64,000 nucleotides of DNA, taken from NCBI RefSeq assembly GCF_900112355.1, contig NZ_FOLM01000001.1, positions 45,276 through 109,275 on the forward strand. Direction: 5' to 3'. Below are positions 8,838-16,240 of the stretch, in pieces. The stretch comes from Streptomyces aidingensis. GTDB lineage: Bacteria > Actinomycetota > Actinomycetes > Streptomycetales > Streptomycetaceae. The translations under genes and the position numbers were made by a program. A model generated the notes under the pieces. That model worked only from the letters and a program-made list of their open reading frames with translations, was not told where the DNA came from and made no database searches. Each line of letters opens with the position of its first letter. Position 1 is the first letter of the stretch.

Positions 8838-8843
8838 AGTCTA
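8838..8843 (-). promoter_or_regulatory. Candidate -10 of the secretion-like operon
   Basis: TAGACT on the minus strand lies 25 bases before the ATG at 8812, leaving a short leader that contains the GAGGGGG ribosome site. No good -35 is seen at the right distance, so the call is tentative. The 235-base divergent region up to 9047 shows no other feature I can support. Confidence 0.35.
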
Positions 8844-9047
8844 TTACCTCCTCACACGACGTTATAGCCATCGGCTGCGGACGTAGCCTGTCGTGTCCTG
8901 ATTGTCCGAACACCGGAGCGACGTGCGCCGGGCGCATCCACGCAGGCGCCGGGCGGTGCGCTCTCCGCATGTGCCCTGCCCGTGACCCAGCATGAGACAT
9001 CGATCACCCGCCGTGGCCGCATCGTATGGGGGGAGAGAATCCATCGC

Positions 9048-9929
9048 ATGCGCAAGTCCAGACACCTCCCGTCCGTCCTCGTTCCCGCCGTCCCCGCCGC
9101 TTCTCTCCTTGCCCTGGTCCTCCTTTCCCTGCTGACCGCAGCGGCCTGCTCCGGCTCCGGCTCCGGCGCGGACTCCGGGGAACCGTCCGCGCCTTCCGGG
9201 ACGGCCCCCTCGTCCGGGCCGCCCGCCGCGGGTGCCCCCGCCACGCCCTCGGCCCCCGCCGAGCCCACCGGCGAAGCGACCGACGGCACCGCCACGCCCT
9301 CCACCGAACCCGCCGAACCGGCCGGCGCCGACCCGGTGATCACTGAACTGTCCGACGAACAGTGGGACGAGATGGTCGCCGACGGCGTCTGGCGGGCGGA
9401 GGACTGTCCACTGACCCGGGCCGACCTGCGCCGGGTGGAGGTCAACCACATCGACTTCAACGGCGAGGTGGCGCGCGGCGTCCTGGTCGTGAACGCCGAT
9501 GTCGCCGAGAGCGTCGCCCGGATCTTCACCCGCCTCTACGAGGAACGGTTCCCGATCCGCCGCATGCAGCCGGTGGAGGCCTACGACGGCGACACCAACG
9601 CCAGCCTGGCGGATGACAACACCTCCGCCTACAACTGCCGCCGCCCGGACCAGATCAACGCCCCGGCCATGGAGTCGCCGCACGCCAACGGCCGGGCGAT
9701 CGACATCAACCCGCTGGAGAACCCGTGGATGGATCTCCGCTGCGACTGCTGGTTCCCGAGCGCCGAGCACCACGAACGAACCGAGGGCAAGGGCAAGATC
9801 CTGGACGGCGGCCCGGTCTGGCAGGCGTTCACCGACGAGGGCTGGATCTGGCAGAACATCGACGTCCCGGACTACATGCACTTCGACACCGGCTACCCCT
9901 CCCGCCCCTTCACCTCCCGGCAGAACTGA
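9048..9929 (+). CDS. Lipoprotein M15-family (VanY/D-Ala-D-Ala carboxypeptidase-like) peptidase
   Basis: This 293-residue lipoprotein has a signal peptide with lipidation Cys34 (LLTAAAC) and a Pro/Thr/Ser linker to about 95. The C-terminal domain has the M15 zinc site: the S-x-H-x-x-G-x-A-x-D motif (SPHANGRAID, His212 and Asp219) and the distal MHFD (His278, Asp280). It would cut peptidoglycan peptides outside the membrane. ATG 9048 has a GGGGGGAGAG ribosome site. It diverges from the secretion-like operon, so local wall remodelling for that apparatus is a reasonable inference, though a housekeeping wall role is equally possible. Confidence 0.85.
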   Translation: MRKSRHLPSVLVPAVPAASLLALVLLSLLTAAACSGSGSGADSGEPSAPSGTAPSSGPPAAGAPATPSAPAEPTGEATDGTATPSTEPAEPAGADPVITELSDEQWDEMVADGVWRAEDCPLTRADLRRVEVNHIDFNGEVARGVLVVNADVAESVARIFTRLYEERFPIRRMQPVEAYDGDTNASLADDNTSAYNCRRPDQINAPAMESPHANGRAIDINPLENPWMDLRCDCWFPSAEHHERTEGKGKILDGGPVWQAFTDEGWIWQNIDVPDYMHFDTGYPSRPFTSRQN

Positions 9930-9969
9930 CCGCTGTGCCGAAGGCACCCGTGCCGGCACAGCGGCGCTG

Positions 9970-10410
9970 TCAGCCAAGGGCCAGCTTGAGGTCCCAGGTG
10001 CTGTTCATGATGGTGGTGGGGGCGCCTGTCCCGGTGCGCGTGGCGTGGTAGCGGAGCAGGTCTCCACCGGTGGCCTCGACGGCGTAGAGGTCCGGGACGC
10101 CGTCGCCGTTGAGGTCGGGTGCCGAGCAGGACGCCGCGAGCAGGCGATGCGGCGCATCGTGGACAGCCTGGGTGACGTAAGCGACCTTCCGGCAGCTGGA
10201 CGATTTGAAGTGAGTCGAGTCATAGATGGTGAGAACGTGACTATTCGAGGAGTCGTCGTCAACGGCATTCCGAGAATCGGCACGGCGTTCAACCCGGTAA
10301 GTTCCCTGGAGGAAATTTAATGCGGGTTCCGGTTGGAGTCCGAGGTTGCAGTTTTCCGAGGCTTTCCGGGCCTGGCCGCACGGCCTTGATCCAGGAAACC
10401 AGCTCTCTGT
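9970..10410 (-). pseudogene. 5'-truncated FG-GAP/VCBS repeat protein remnant
   Basis: The minus strand is open from 10410 to a TGA at 9970-9972 and encodes a recognisable repeat-protein tail. It reads QGTYRVERRADS, then HVLTIYDSTHF, SSSCRKVAYVTQAVH, then a calcium-loop repeat DLNGDGVPDLYAVEATGG. FG-GAP/VCBS repeats form extracellular beta-propellers. An in-frame TGA lies at 10411-10413, and no ATG, GTG or TTG codon is present before the repeat. The 5' part is noticeably poorer in GC (AAT AGT, TAT, AAA codons). I read it as a decayed or truncated 3' fragment of a once larger secreted protein. Confidence 0.6.
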
Positions 10411-10427
10411 TCATGCCAGTGTAAGCA

Positions 10428-10598
10428 ATGTCCGAGCGAAGGGTAGCGAAACTGCGAGCGGGGCAACGCGTGCAATTTGCGCTTGGCGTCAAGTACGGCG
10501 CAGGTGACTGTGGCGTCCTGCTGGATTTCCCTGTGGCATGGGTGACTGTGAGATCAGGCGAATCGCTGACATGGGATATCCTCCGGAAGGAGACCTGA
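10428..10598 (+). CDS. Small ORF of 56 residues, unknown
   Basis: An ATG at 10428 opens a frame ending in TGA at 10598. It encodes a compact protein with an alternating hydrophobic pattern (QFALGVKYGAGDCGVLLDF, then WVTVRSGESLTWDILRKET at the end). The codon choice is less G/C-biased than in neighbouring genes. No ribosome site is visible before the ATG. It could be a small genuine gene or the remains of one, in the same low-GC patch as the pseudogene. I do not recognise the family. Confidence 0.3.
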   Translation: MSERRVAKLRAGQRVQFALGVKYGAGDCGVLLDFPVAWVTVRSGESLTWDILRKET

Positions 10599-10659
10599 TA
10601 GCGTCAGCAAAGCTGAAGCCCCACTATGCGGGAGTTGGGGCAGCTCGGCCGGGCATGGG

Positions 10660-11100
10660 TCAAAGGCAGAACCAGACGGCTTTTCCGTGGCCGAGGGTGT
10701 GGGTGCAGATGCCCCAGGCGGTGGCGAAGAGGTCGATCATCAGCAGGTCGCGGCCGTGTTCGGCGTCGGGGGAGGGGAAGCCGGCGGGCGGGACGGGCAG
10801 GCCGCGGGCGCCGTCGCGGACCAGGATCTGGATGCCGCCGTCCCGCGCCCACAGGGCCTGGACCAGGACCGGGTCCGGGCAGCGGGAGTTGAGCGAGGCG
10901 GTCACGGCGTTGCTGACGGCCTCGGAGGTGAGCAGCGTCGCGGTCTCGGTGAGTTCCGGCTTGCAGGCGGCCGAGCCGAGCAGGGCCGTGCGGACGGCAT
11001 GGCGGGCCGTGCGTACCCACTCGGGTTGCGGCGGGAAGCTGAGCGTGAAGCCGTCCGGCGGGGAGGGCGGATGACAGAGGGCGGTGGGGAGGGGGCACAT
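10660..11100 (-). CDS. ATP-binding protein, RsbW-like HATPase (anti-sigma type)
   Basis: This 146-residue single-domain GHKL ATPase resembles anti-sigma kinases of the RsbW/SpoIIAB type. The N-box is at 60-64 (EAVSN), the G1 box Asp is Asp96 (VRDGARG), and a G2-like EHGRDL is at 114-119. A His kinase phospho-acceptor domain is absent. In Streptomyces such proteins often sit beside XRE and DUF397 genes, as here, in modules linked to development or antibiotic control. ATG 11100 has a GAGAGGAG ribosome site. It diverges from the XRE gene. Confidence 0.8.
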   Translation of the reverse strand: MCPLPTALCHPPSPPDGFTLSFPPQPEWVRTARHAVRTALLGSAACKPELTETATLLTSEAVSNAVTASLNSRCPDPVLVQALWARDGGIQILVRDGARGLPVPPAGFPSPDAEHGRDLLMIDLFATAWGICTHTLGHGKAVWFCL

Positions 11101-11243
11101 ACCGGCGTCTCCTCTCGGTCGTTGTCCCGGGTGGCGAAGCCAGGCGTGGCTCGCCCACCGCCAACGGCATGGGCGGCGGGTGCACTTCGCCTGGGCGGCG
11201 AGCCCGGGGTGTGCCGAAGATGACGGTAGGGTCTGGCTCGCTA

Positions 11244-11256
11244 ACAGTGCAACTGT
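11244..11256. promoter_or_regulatory. Palindrome ACAGT-GCA-ACTGT in the divergent HATPase/XRE region
   Basis: A perfect 5+5 inverted repeat with a 3-base centre lies 78 bases before the XRE start, in the 233-base region shared with the HATPase gene. Its size and place fit an XRE dimer operator. No second copy was found nearby. The assignment to the XRE regulator is inference. Confidence 0.35.
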
Positions 11257-11333
11257 GAGTGGAGATGTCGTCCCAATGAGTGAACACCGAGGGTTCGAGG
11301 GGCGTCGCTTGGAGCCTGTAGTGGAGTGGGAGC

Positions 11334-12230
11334 ATGGGACTGCGCACGCGAATCAGTCAGAGGCAGCGCCGGGTGGGGCAGGAGCTGCAGAGACTCCGTG
11401 AAGTGGCGGGCCTGTCCGGAGCCGAGGCGGGGGCGCACATTGGTCTGGGCCGCCCGCATATGAGCCACGTCGAGGCGGGGCGTACGCATATTTCGGAGGC
11501 GAACCTCCGTACCCTATGTCAGGTCTACGGTTGCACTGATAGTGATCTTGTTGATGTGCTGGTGGCCATGAGCCAGTCGGATGGCAAAGGCTGGTGGACG
11601 CGGCACCGGTGGGCCAGGGGGACCCGGGCGTGGGATCTCGCCGAACTCGAATCGCTCGCGACCCACTTCCGGATCTTCGAGTGGCTGTACGTGCCGGGTC
11701 TCCTGCAGACGTCCGACTACATGCGGTCTCTGTTCACGCTTGGCAATCAGGGGTTGCCCAAGGACCGGATCGACGAGTACACGGAGTTCCGTCTGCGGCG
11801 GCAGCAGGTGCTGACCGACGAACCGCTGCGCCGGTTTCACGCCATCATCCATGAAAGCGCCTTCCACATGGAGTTCGCCGACCCGCAGGTCATGCGGCGC
11901 CAGCTTGAGCATCTGGTGGAGGCCAGCCAGCTTCCCAACGTGGTGATCCAGGTGCTTCCGTTCAGCGCCAGCCGCACCTCATTGACCCCCGGCGCCCCGT
12001 TCAACGTCTACGACCTCTGCACACCGTCACTTCGGACCGTCTATGTCGAGCATCCGACCAGTGCCGTCTTCCTGGCTGATCACAGCCATCTTGATCAGTT
12101 TGCGCGTGAGTTCGATCGGCTCAGCAGTGTGGCATTGGCACCCTTGAAGGCGACCGATCACCTGGGCGAGGGTTCCCTGGGGTTCGTCCAGCACAAGCGG
12201 TATCTCTTGAAGGGCGACAACAGTGCGTGA
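11334..12230 (+). CDS. XRE family regulator with DUF5753 domain
   Basis: This 298-residue DNA-binding protein has a helix-turn-helix in about residues 14-70 (GQELQRLREVAGLSGAEAG, then SHVEAGRTHISEANL). It is joined to the DUF5753 sensor-like domain (about 95-285), which has the usual ARGTRAWDLAELE, YVPGLLQTSDYMR and LPFSASRTSL landmarks. This architecture is typical of the many WhiJ-like regulators of Streptomyces that work with a DUF397 partner. The ATG at 11334 is preceded by a GGAGTGGGAG stretch. The DUF397 gene overlaps its end by 8 bases. Confidence 0.9.
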   Translation: MGLRTRISQRQRRVGQELQRLREVAGLSGAEAGAHIGLGRPHMSHVEAGRTHISEANLRTLCQVYGCTDSDLVDVLVAMSQSDGKGWWTRHRWARGTRAWDLAELESLATHFRIFEWLYVPGLLQTSDYMRSLFTLGNQGLPKDRIDEYTEFRLRRQQVLTDEPLRRFHAIIHESAFHMEFADPQVMRRQLEHLVEASQLPNVVIQVLPFSASRTSLTPGAPFNVYDLCTPSLRTVYVEHPTSAVFLADHSHLDQFAREFDRLSSVALAPLKATDHLGEGSLGFVQHKRYLLKGDNSA

Positions 12231-12408
12231 CGACGTGTGGCAGAAGTCGAGCTTCAGCAGTGGTGAACCGACCAGCACGTGTGTCGAGATAGCTGTCGAC
12301 ACCCGGGGGCGCGATCTGCTGTTCCGGGAGAGTGAGCAGTCCTCGGGGCCGGTGCTGGTGACCAGCCGGGGGCGGCTGGCGGCGTTGCTGGTGGCGTTGC
12401 GGCGGTGA
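12223..12408 (+). CDS. DUF397 domain protein
   Basis: This 61-residue protein matches the DUF397 family: WQKSSFSSG at 6-14, a conserved CVEIA at 20-24, the LLFRES strand and an R-L-A-A-L-L C-terminus. These small proteins pair functionally with an adjacent XRE/DUF5753 regulator, and some behave like antitoxin-type partners. The GTG start at 12223 lies inside the XRE stop region, so translation is coupled. Confidence 0.9.
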   Translation: MRDDVWQKSSFSSGEPTSTCVEIAVDTRGRDLLFRESEQSSGPVLVTSRGRLAALLVALRR

Positions 12409-12499
12409 CGGGTTTGCCGGAGTGGCAACGGGGCTTGGTGTGCGGGGCCGGCGGCGCTGCATGATCGTGACTGTCGGGGCGCGAGAGCCGGGAGGAAAC

Positions 12500-13495
12500 A
12501 TGCCGCAGGCAGGCGAGCAGGACCGGATGACGCACCGCTTGGTGGACTCACCGGCCGGGCGGACGCATGTGGTGGAGCAGGGCAGCGGGCCGCTGGTGCT
12601 GCTGGTGCACGGGTTTCCGGAGTCCTGGTATTCCTGGCGGCACCAGATGCCGGCACTGGCCGCCGCCGGTTACCGGGCGGCGGCGATCGATGTCCGGGGC
12701 TATGGGCGTTCCTCCAGGCCGCATGCGGTGGAGGCGTACCGGATGCGGGAGCTGGTGGCGGACAACGCCGCCGTCGTGGAGGGGCTGGGGGAGCGGTCGG
12801 CGGTGATTGCCGGCCATGACTGGGGTGCGCCGATCGCCGCGACGTCCGCGCTGCTGCGGCCGGATGTCTTCCGCGCGGTGGCCATGCTGAGCGTGCCGTA
12901 CACCCCGCCCGGCGGGCCGCGGCCCAGTGAGGTCTTCGCCGGGATGGGCGGGGAGGAGGAGTTCTACGTCTCCTACTTCCAGCGGCCGGGCCGGGCGGAG
13001 GCCGAGATCGAGCCGGATGTGCGGGGCTGGCTGGCCGGGATCTATGCCGCGCTGTCCGCCGGCACCATGCCCGGGCCCGACGCCCCCGACCCGCACTTCG
13101 TCAGCCCCGGCGGCACGATGCGTGAGCGGTTCCCGGCCGGGGGAGAGCTGCCCGCGTGGCTGAGCGAGGCGGATCTGGACTTCTATGCCGGGGAGTTCGA
13201 GCGCACCGGGCTGACCGGCGCGCTGAACCGCTACCGCAACATGGACCGGGACTGGGAGGACCTCGCGGAGTTCCGCGGCGCTCCGGTCACCCAGCCCTCG
13301 CTGTTCGTGGGCGGGGCCATGGACGCCTCCACCACCTGGATGTCCGGGGCGGTCAAGGAGTTCCCGACCACGCTCCCCGGTCTGTCCGGCGCGCACATCC
13401 TGGACGGCTGCGGCCACTGGGTGCAGCAGGAGCGCCCCGGGGAGACCAACCGGCTGCTGACCGGCTGGCTGGCCTCGCTCCCGCAGCAGCGCTGA
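12500..13495 (+). CDS. Alpha/beta hydrolase, soluble epoxide hydrolase type
   Basis: This 331-residue alpha/beta hydrolase is predicted to open epoxides to diols through an aspartyl ester. The oxyanion motif HGFP is at 37-40, nucleophile Asp107 sits in GHDWG and the catalytic His306 in GCGHW. Lid tyrosines in YVSYFQ (about 159) and LNRYRNMD (about 245) fit epoxide hydrolases rather than haloalkane dehalogenases. ATG 12500 is chosen for the strong GGAGGAAAC ribosome site. The physiological substrate is unknown, and it seems monocistronic. Confidence 0.88.
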   Translation: MPQAGEQDRMTHRLVDSPAGRTHVVEQGSGPLVLLVHGFPESWYSWRHQMPALAAAGYRAAAIDVRGYGRSSRPHAVEAYRMRELVADNAAVVEGLGERSAVIAGHDWGAPIAATSALLRPDVFRAVAMLSVPYTPPGGPRPSEVFAGMGGEEEFYVSYFQRPGRAEAEIEPDVRGWLAGIYAALSAGTMPGPDAPDPHFVSPGGTMRERFPAGGELPAWLSEADLDFYAGEFERTGLTGALNRYRNMDRDWEDLAEFRGAPVTQPSLFVGGAMDASTTWMSGAVKEFPTTLPGLSGAHILDGCGHWVQQERPGETNRLLTGWLASLPQQR

Positions 13496-13559
13496 CGCTG
13501 CACGAGCCGCAGCCGCCTGTGGGAGGACGGCGGAGCGTGGCGATGAGGCAGGGATGTGC

Positions 13560-14576
13560 CTAGCGCCAGGGATCGAGCGCGAGTTTGCCCCGGGTCCGGC
13601 CCGCTTCGAGTTGCCGCAGCACCATCGCCCCCTCGGCCAGGGGGTGAACCCGGGGGGTGCCGGGCACGTACACGCCGCGTTCGACAAGGTCCTCGATCTC
13701 GATGAGCAACGACCGGTAGAGCGACGGGGCCGTGGCCGCCAGTGCACCGATGTGCAGACCTTTGACCTGGACCTGGTGGGTGAAGACCAGGTCGTGTGTG
13801 GTCAGGGTGGCGTCACCGGACGCGGCGCCGAAGACGACGATGCGTCCGGTGAAGGGTCTGGTGACCGACAGGCTGGTGGTGAACGTGGCTTGTCCCACGG
13901 ATTCCAGGACCAGGTCGACACCGCCGGTCAGCCGGGTGATCTCCTCGGCCAGACCGGGACGCCGGCGGTCCAGCACCTCGTCGGCGCCGAGCTCCTTGAC
14001 GGTCTTGTGCTTCCCCGGTGACGCCGTGGCGATCACGCGCGCACCGTAGTGGCGGGCGAGGCGGACGGCGGCCTGCCCCACGCCTCCGGCGGCGGCATGG
14101 ACGAGCACCGCCTCACCCGCCTTGACCTCGCCCAGCGGTTTCAGCGCCGCCAGGGCGGTGGCCCAGTTCAGCACCATGCCGAGGGCTGCGGCGTCGCTCC
14201 AGCCGGCCGGCACCGCAAGGACCGCCGTGGCCGGCATCGTCATGTACTGCGCGAAGGCCCCCGGGCCGGTTCCGACAACGTGGGTGCCGAGCGGCAGCGG
14301 ACGCGCCACGTCCGGTCCGTGGGCCACGATCTCCCCGGCGGCCTCGAAGCCCGCCACATAGGGGGCCTGCGGGCCTCCCCCGTATGTCCCACGGGCCTGC
14401 ATGACGTCGGCGAAGTTGACCCCGGCGGCGCCCACCCGGATCAGGTACTCGCCGGGACCCGGGACGGGGCGGCGCTGATCAGTTACCAGGGTCAGGTCCT
14501 GCGGTCCCCGGCGCGACCGCTGGATGAGTGCCCGTATCGTCTGCTCAGTGGTGTTCCGCTGGACGTTGGTCTCCAT
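13560..14576 (-). CDS. Zinc-type MDR oxidoreductase, quinone oxidoreductase-like
   Basis: This 338-residue NAD(P)H-dependent MDR enzyme has a GroES-like N-terminal domain (GVNFADVMQARGTY, about 55-68) and a Rossmann domain with AAAGGVGQAAVRLA and GADEVLD. No zinc-ligand Cys cluster is seen, so it is a quinone oxidoreductase-like (zinc-free) reductase. The ATG at 14576 lies 6 bases from a TACGTT hexamer, suggesting a leaderless message. The MerR gene lies just upstream on the same strand and probably regulates it. Confidence 0.85.
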   Translation of the reverse strand: METNVQRNTTEQTIRALIQRSRRGPQDLTLVTDQRRPVPGPGEYLIRVGAAGVNFADVMQARGTYGGGPQAPYVAGFEAAGEIVAHGPDVARPLPLGTHVVGTGPGAFAQYMTMPATAVLAVPAGWSDAAALGMVLNWATALAALKPLGEVKAGEAVLVHAAAGGVGQAAVRLARHYGARVIATASPGKHKTVKELGADEVLDRRRPGLAEEITRLTGGVDLVLESVGQATFTTSLSVTRPFTGRIVVFGAASGDATLTTHDLVFTHQVQVKGLHIGALAATAPSLYRSLLIEIEDLVERGVYVPGTPRVHPLAEGAMVLRQLEAGRTRGKLALDPWR

Positions 14577-14582
14577 GCGGCG

Positions 14583-14615
14583 AACGTAGAAGTCTGTCAC
14601 TTGTGTCAAGGTCAA
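14583..14615 (-). promoter_or_regulatory. MerR-type promoter of the MDR gene
   Basis: On the minus strand TTGACC (14615-14610) is followed by an imperfect dyad, TTGACAC-AA-GTGACAG, and then TTCTACGTT. Reading TTCTAC as the -10 gives an 18-base spacer, longer than the usual 17, with a dyad inside it. This is the arrangement MerR regulators act on. The -10 choice is ambiguous (TTCTAC or TACGTT). Confidence 0.45.
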
Positions 14616-14642
14616 GCGGCTGCCGGTGGCCGTCGGTGGCTG

Positions 14643-15008
14643 TCACAGCTCAGTACGGCGGGCCTCGCGCAGGTAGCTGTCGAGCGCCGCCCGCTGATCG
14701 CTGAGAACGGCGATGCGAGCGGCGAGCCGGTCGCGGAAGCTCTGCACCTCCCGCAGGAACTCCGCGCCCACCGCGTCGGTGCCGGGCCCGGAGCCGTCGG
14801 TGAGGCGGGGCAGGAGTTCCCTGATCAAGCGCACGGGCAGCCCGGATTCCAGCAGTGCGCGGATGACGAGCACCCGGTCGATCGTGGACTGGCAGTAGTC
14901 ACGGAACCCATTGCCGAAGCGGCCGGGGACGATCAGGCCCTCATCCTCGTAGTGCCGCAACGATCTCGCACTCACACCGCTGACCCTGGAAGCCTCACCG
15001 ATCCTCAT
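14643..15008 (-). CDS. MerR family transcriptional regulator
   Basis: This 121-residue regulator opens with the MerR winged helix: RIGEASRVSGVSARSLRHYEDEGLI (residues 2-26), then the N-G-F-R-D-Y wing. A long helical C-terminal half (about 75-115) forms the antiparallel dimer coil. No Cys metal-binding pattern is visible, so it probably senses an organic compound or stress. ATG 15008 lacks a ribosome site, so a leaderless message or another start is possible. It precedes the MDR gene by 66 bases. Confidence 0.88.
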   Translation of the reverse strand: MRIGEASRVSGVSARSLRHYEDEGLIVPGRFGNGFRDYCQSTIDRVLVIRALLESGLPVRLIRELLPRLTDGSGPGTDAVGAEFLREVQSFRDRLAARIAVLSDQRAALDSYLREARRTEL

Positions 15009-15047
15009 GCCAGGAGGCAACGCGCACGGGCACCGGGATCTTCCGGC

Positions 15048-15096
15048 GGCACCGGGCCGGCCGGTGCCGGCCGGTGAGCCGGTGAGCACCGGTCAC
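15048..15096. repeat. Cluster of CACCGG/CCGGTG inverted repeats
   Basis: An 8-bp stem (GGCACCGG / CCGGTGCC, 15048-15068) is followed by further CCGGTG/CACCGG pairs. The cluster lies 20-65 bases beyond the stop of the minus-strand DUF4397 gene. It probably acts as a terminator or 3' stabiliser. There is no T-tract. Confidence 0.4.
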
Positions 15097-15114
15097 CGGT
15101 CGGCGGGGCAGCGG

Positions 15115-15810
15115 TCAGTTGGAGCTCTTGCCGGTCTGCACGGTCTGCAGCGCCAGGGCCAGGTTGTTCTGGTCGGCGCTGCCCCAGGCGTAGACGATGG
15201 TGTTGGTCCCTTCCGCCAGCTCCAGGTCGGCCGGGCCGATGGCCGCGTCGTCGGTGCCTTCCAGCACCACATCGGCGGTGATGGTTCCGGCGGGCAGTAC
15301 CGCGGTGGCCTGCTCGGGGTTCACCAGGCCCGCCACGACCGGGTCGCCGTCCACCCGGACGTCCACGGCCGGGGCCGCCGCCACATGCCTGACGGTCAGC
15401 CGGGCGTCGCCTCCGGACAGCTCGCCGGTGTCGTTGGTGAAGGTGGTCAGCTCCGGATCTCCCTCTTCGGTCAGGTGCGCGGCCACGGTGGCGTTGTCCC
15501 CGGCCTTGACTTCGACGGTCTGCTCCAGTTCGGGCTGGGCGTCGGCCGGATCGGCCCCGGCCTCGAAGATCTGGATGTCGTAGGAGCCCGGGTCCAGGGT
15601 GACCGGGTCGGCCACGGTGCCCGGCTCGAAGCCGGAGAGCAGTTGGCTGTCGCCCGCGTAGACGTCGACCGTGAGGCCGGGGATGCCGTGGAAGACGGAC
15701 ACCTCGGCCTGGTCGTCGGTGGCGGCGCCGGCCGGCAGCGCCAGGGCGAGCCCCAGCGCGCAGGAGCCGGCGGCGGCCGTGGCGATGCGTGCTGTGCGGG
15801 AGAGCGTCAT
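15115..15810 (-). CDS. Secreted DUF4397 domain protein
   Basis: This 231-residue exported protein has a Sec signal peptide (residues 1-29, ending LALPAGAA). Two beta-rich DUF4397 units follow: one starts SVFHGIPGLTVDVYAG and the other VRHVAAAPAVDVRVDG. The family is found on the outside of Gram-positive and actinobacterial cells, and its function is not established. No membrane anchor or sortase signal is visible, so it is probably free or wall-associated. ATG 15810 follows GGAGAAAGGA. Confidence 0.85.
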   Translation of the reverse strand: MTLSRTARIATAAAGSCALGLALALPAGAATDDQAEVSVFHGIPGLTVDVYAGDSQLLSGFEPGTVADPVTLDPGSYDIQIFEAGADPADAQPELEQTVEVKAGDNATVAAHLTEEGDPELTTFTNDTGELSGGDARLTVRHVAAAPAVDVRVDGDPVVAGLVNPEQATAVLPAGTITADVVLEGTDDAAIGPADLELAEGTNTIVYAWGSADQNNLALALQTVQTGKSSN

Positions 15811-16054
15811 AGGTCTGTCCTTTCTCCGGAGCCGCACGCCGCTTGGTGCCGTGGTGGACGGGGGCGTTCGGTGCGGGCTCCGGCCACTTTCCGCGAGCGC
15901 GAGTACCCCCGGAACGTGGAGCGATGACACACATATCTCGGCCGGAATGTGTCTGTTCTCCGCCGCCTTGGTGGCGTGTTGTTGTTGCGCGTGTGCTGGG
16001 AGTGTCCAGCGGGAGTGTCAGTGCTGTGTGGGACGACGAGAGGCGGCAGCGGCG

Positions 16055-16240
16055 GTGTCCGAGATGACCTGGCAGAAGTCGAGCTTCAGCAGCGGCGACG
16101 TTCCGCAGTCCTGCATCGAGGTGGCTGCCAAGGGCGCCGGCGACGGGCGTCTCTACCTGCGGGAGAGCGAACTGCCGCGGCCGGTGCTGGTCACGGACCG
16201 GGTGCGGCTGGCCGCGCTGCTGGCAGCGGTGCGCCGCTGA
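16055..16240 (+). CDS. Orphan DUF397 domain protein
   Basis: This 61-residue DUF397 protein has WQKSSFSSG at 6-14, CIEVA, LYLRES and the terminal RLAALLAAVRR. It strongly resembles the DUF397 protein at 12223-12408 but has no XRE gene next to it. GTG 16055 is chosen because GAGAGG lies 11 bases before it; ATG 16064 is possible. Its last 50 bases overlap the end of the convergent DUF72 gene. It may partner with the XRE regulator 4 kb away or with one outside the window. Confidence 0.85.
   Translation: MSEMTWQKSSFSSGDVPQSCIEVAAKGAGDGRLYLRESELPRPVLVTDRVRLAALLAAVRR

Noticed and set aside
12409..12499. Extended N-terminus for the epoxide hydrolase starting at 12422
   Set aside because: The extra residues are Arg/Gly-rich with no fold match, and the strong GGAGGAAAC site points to ATG 12500.
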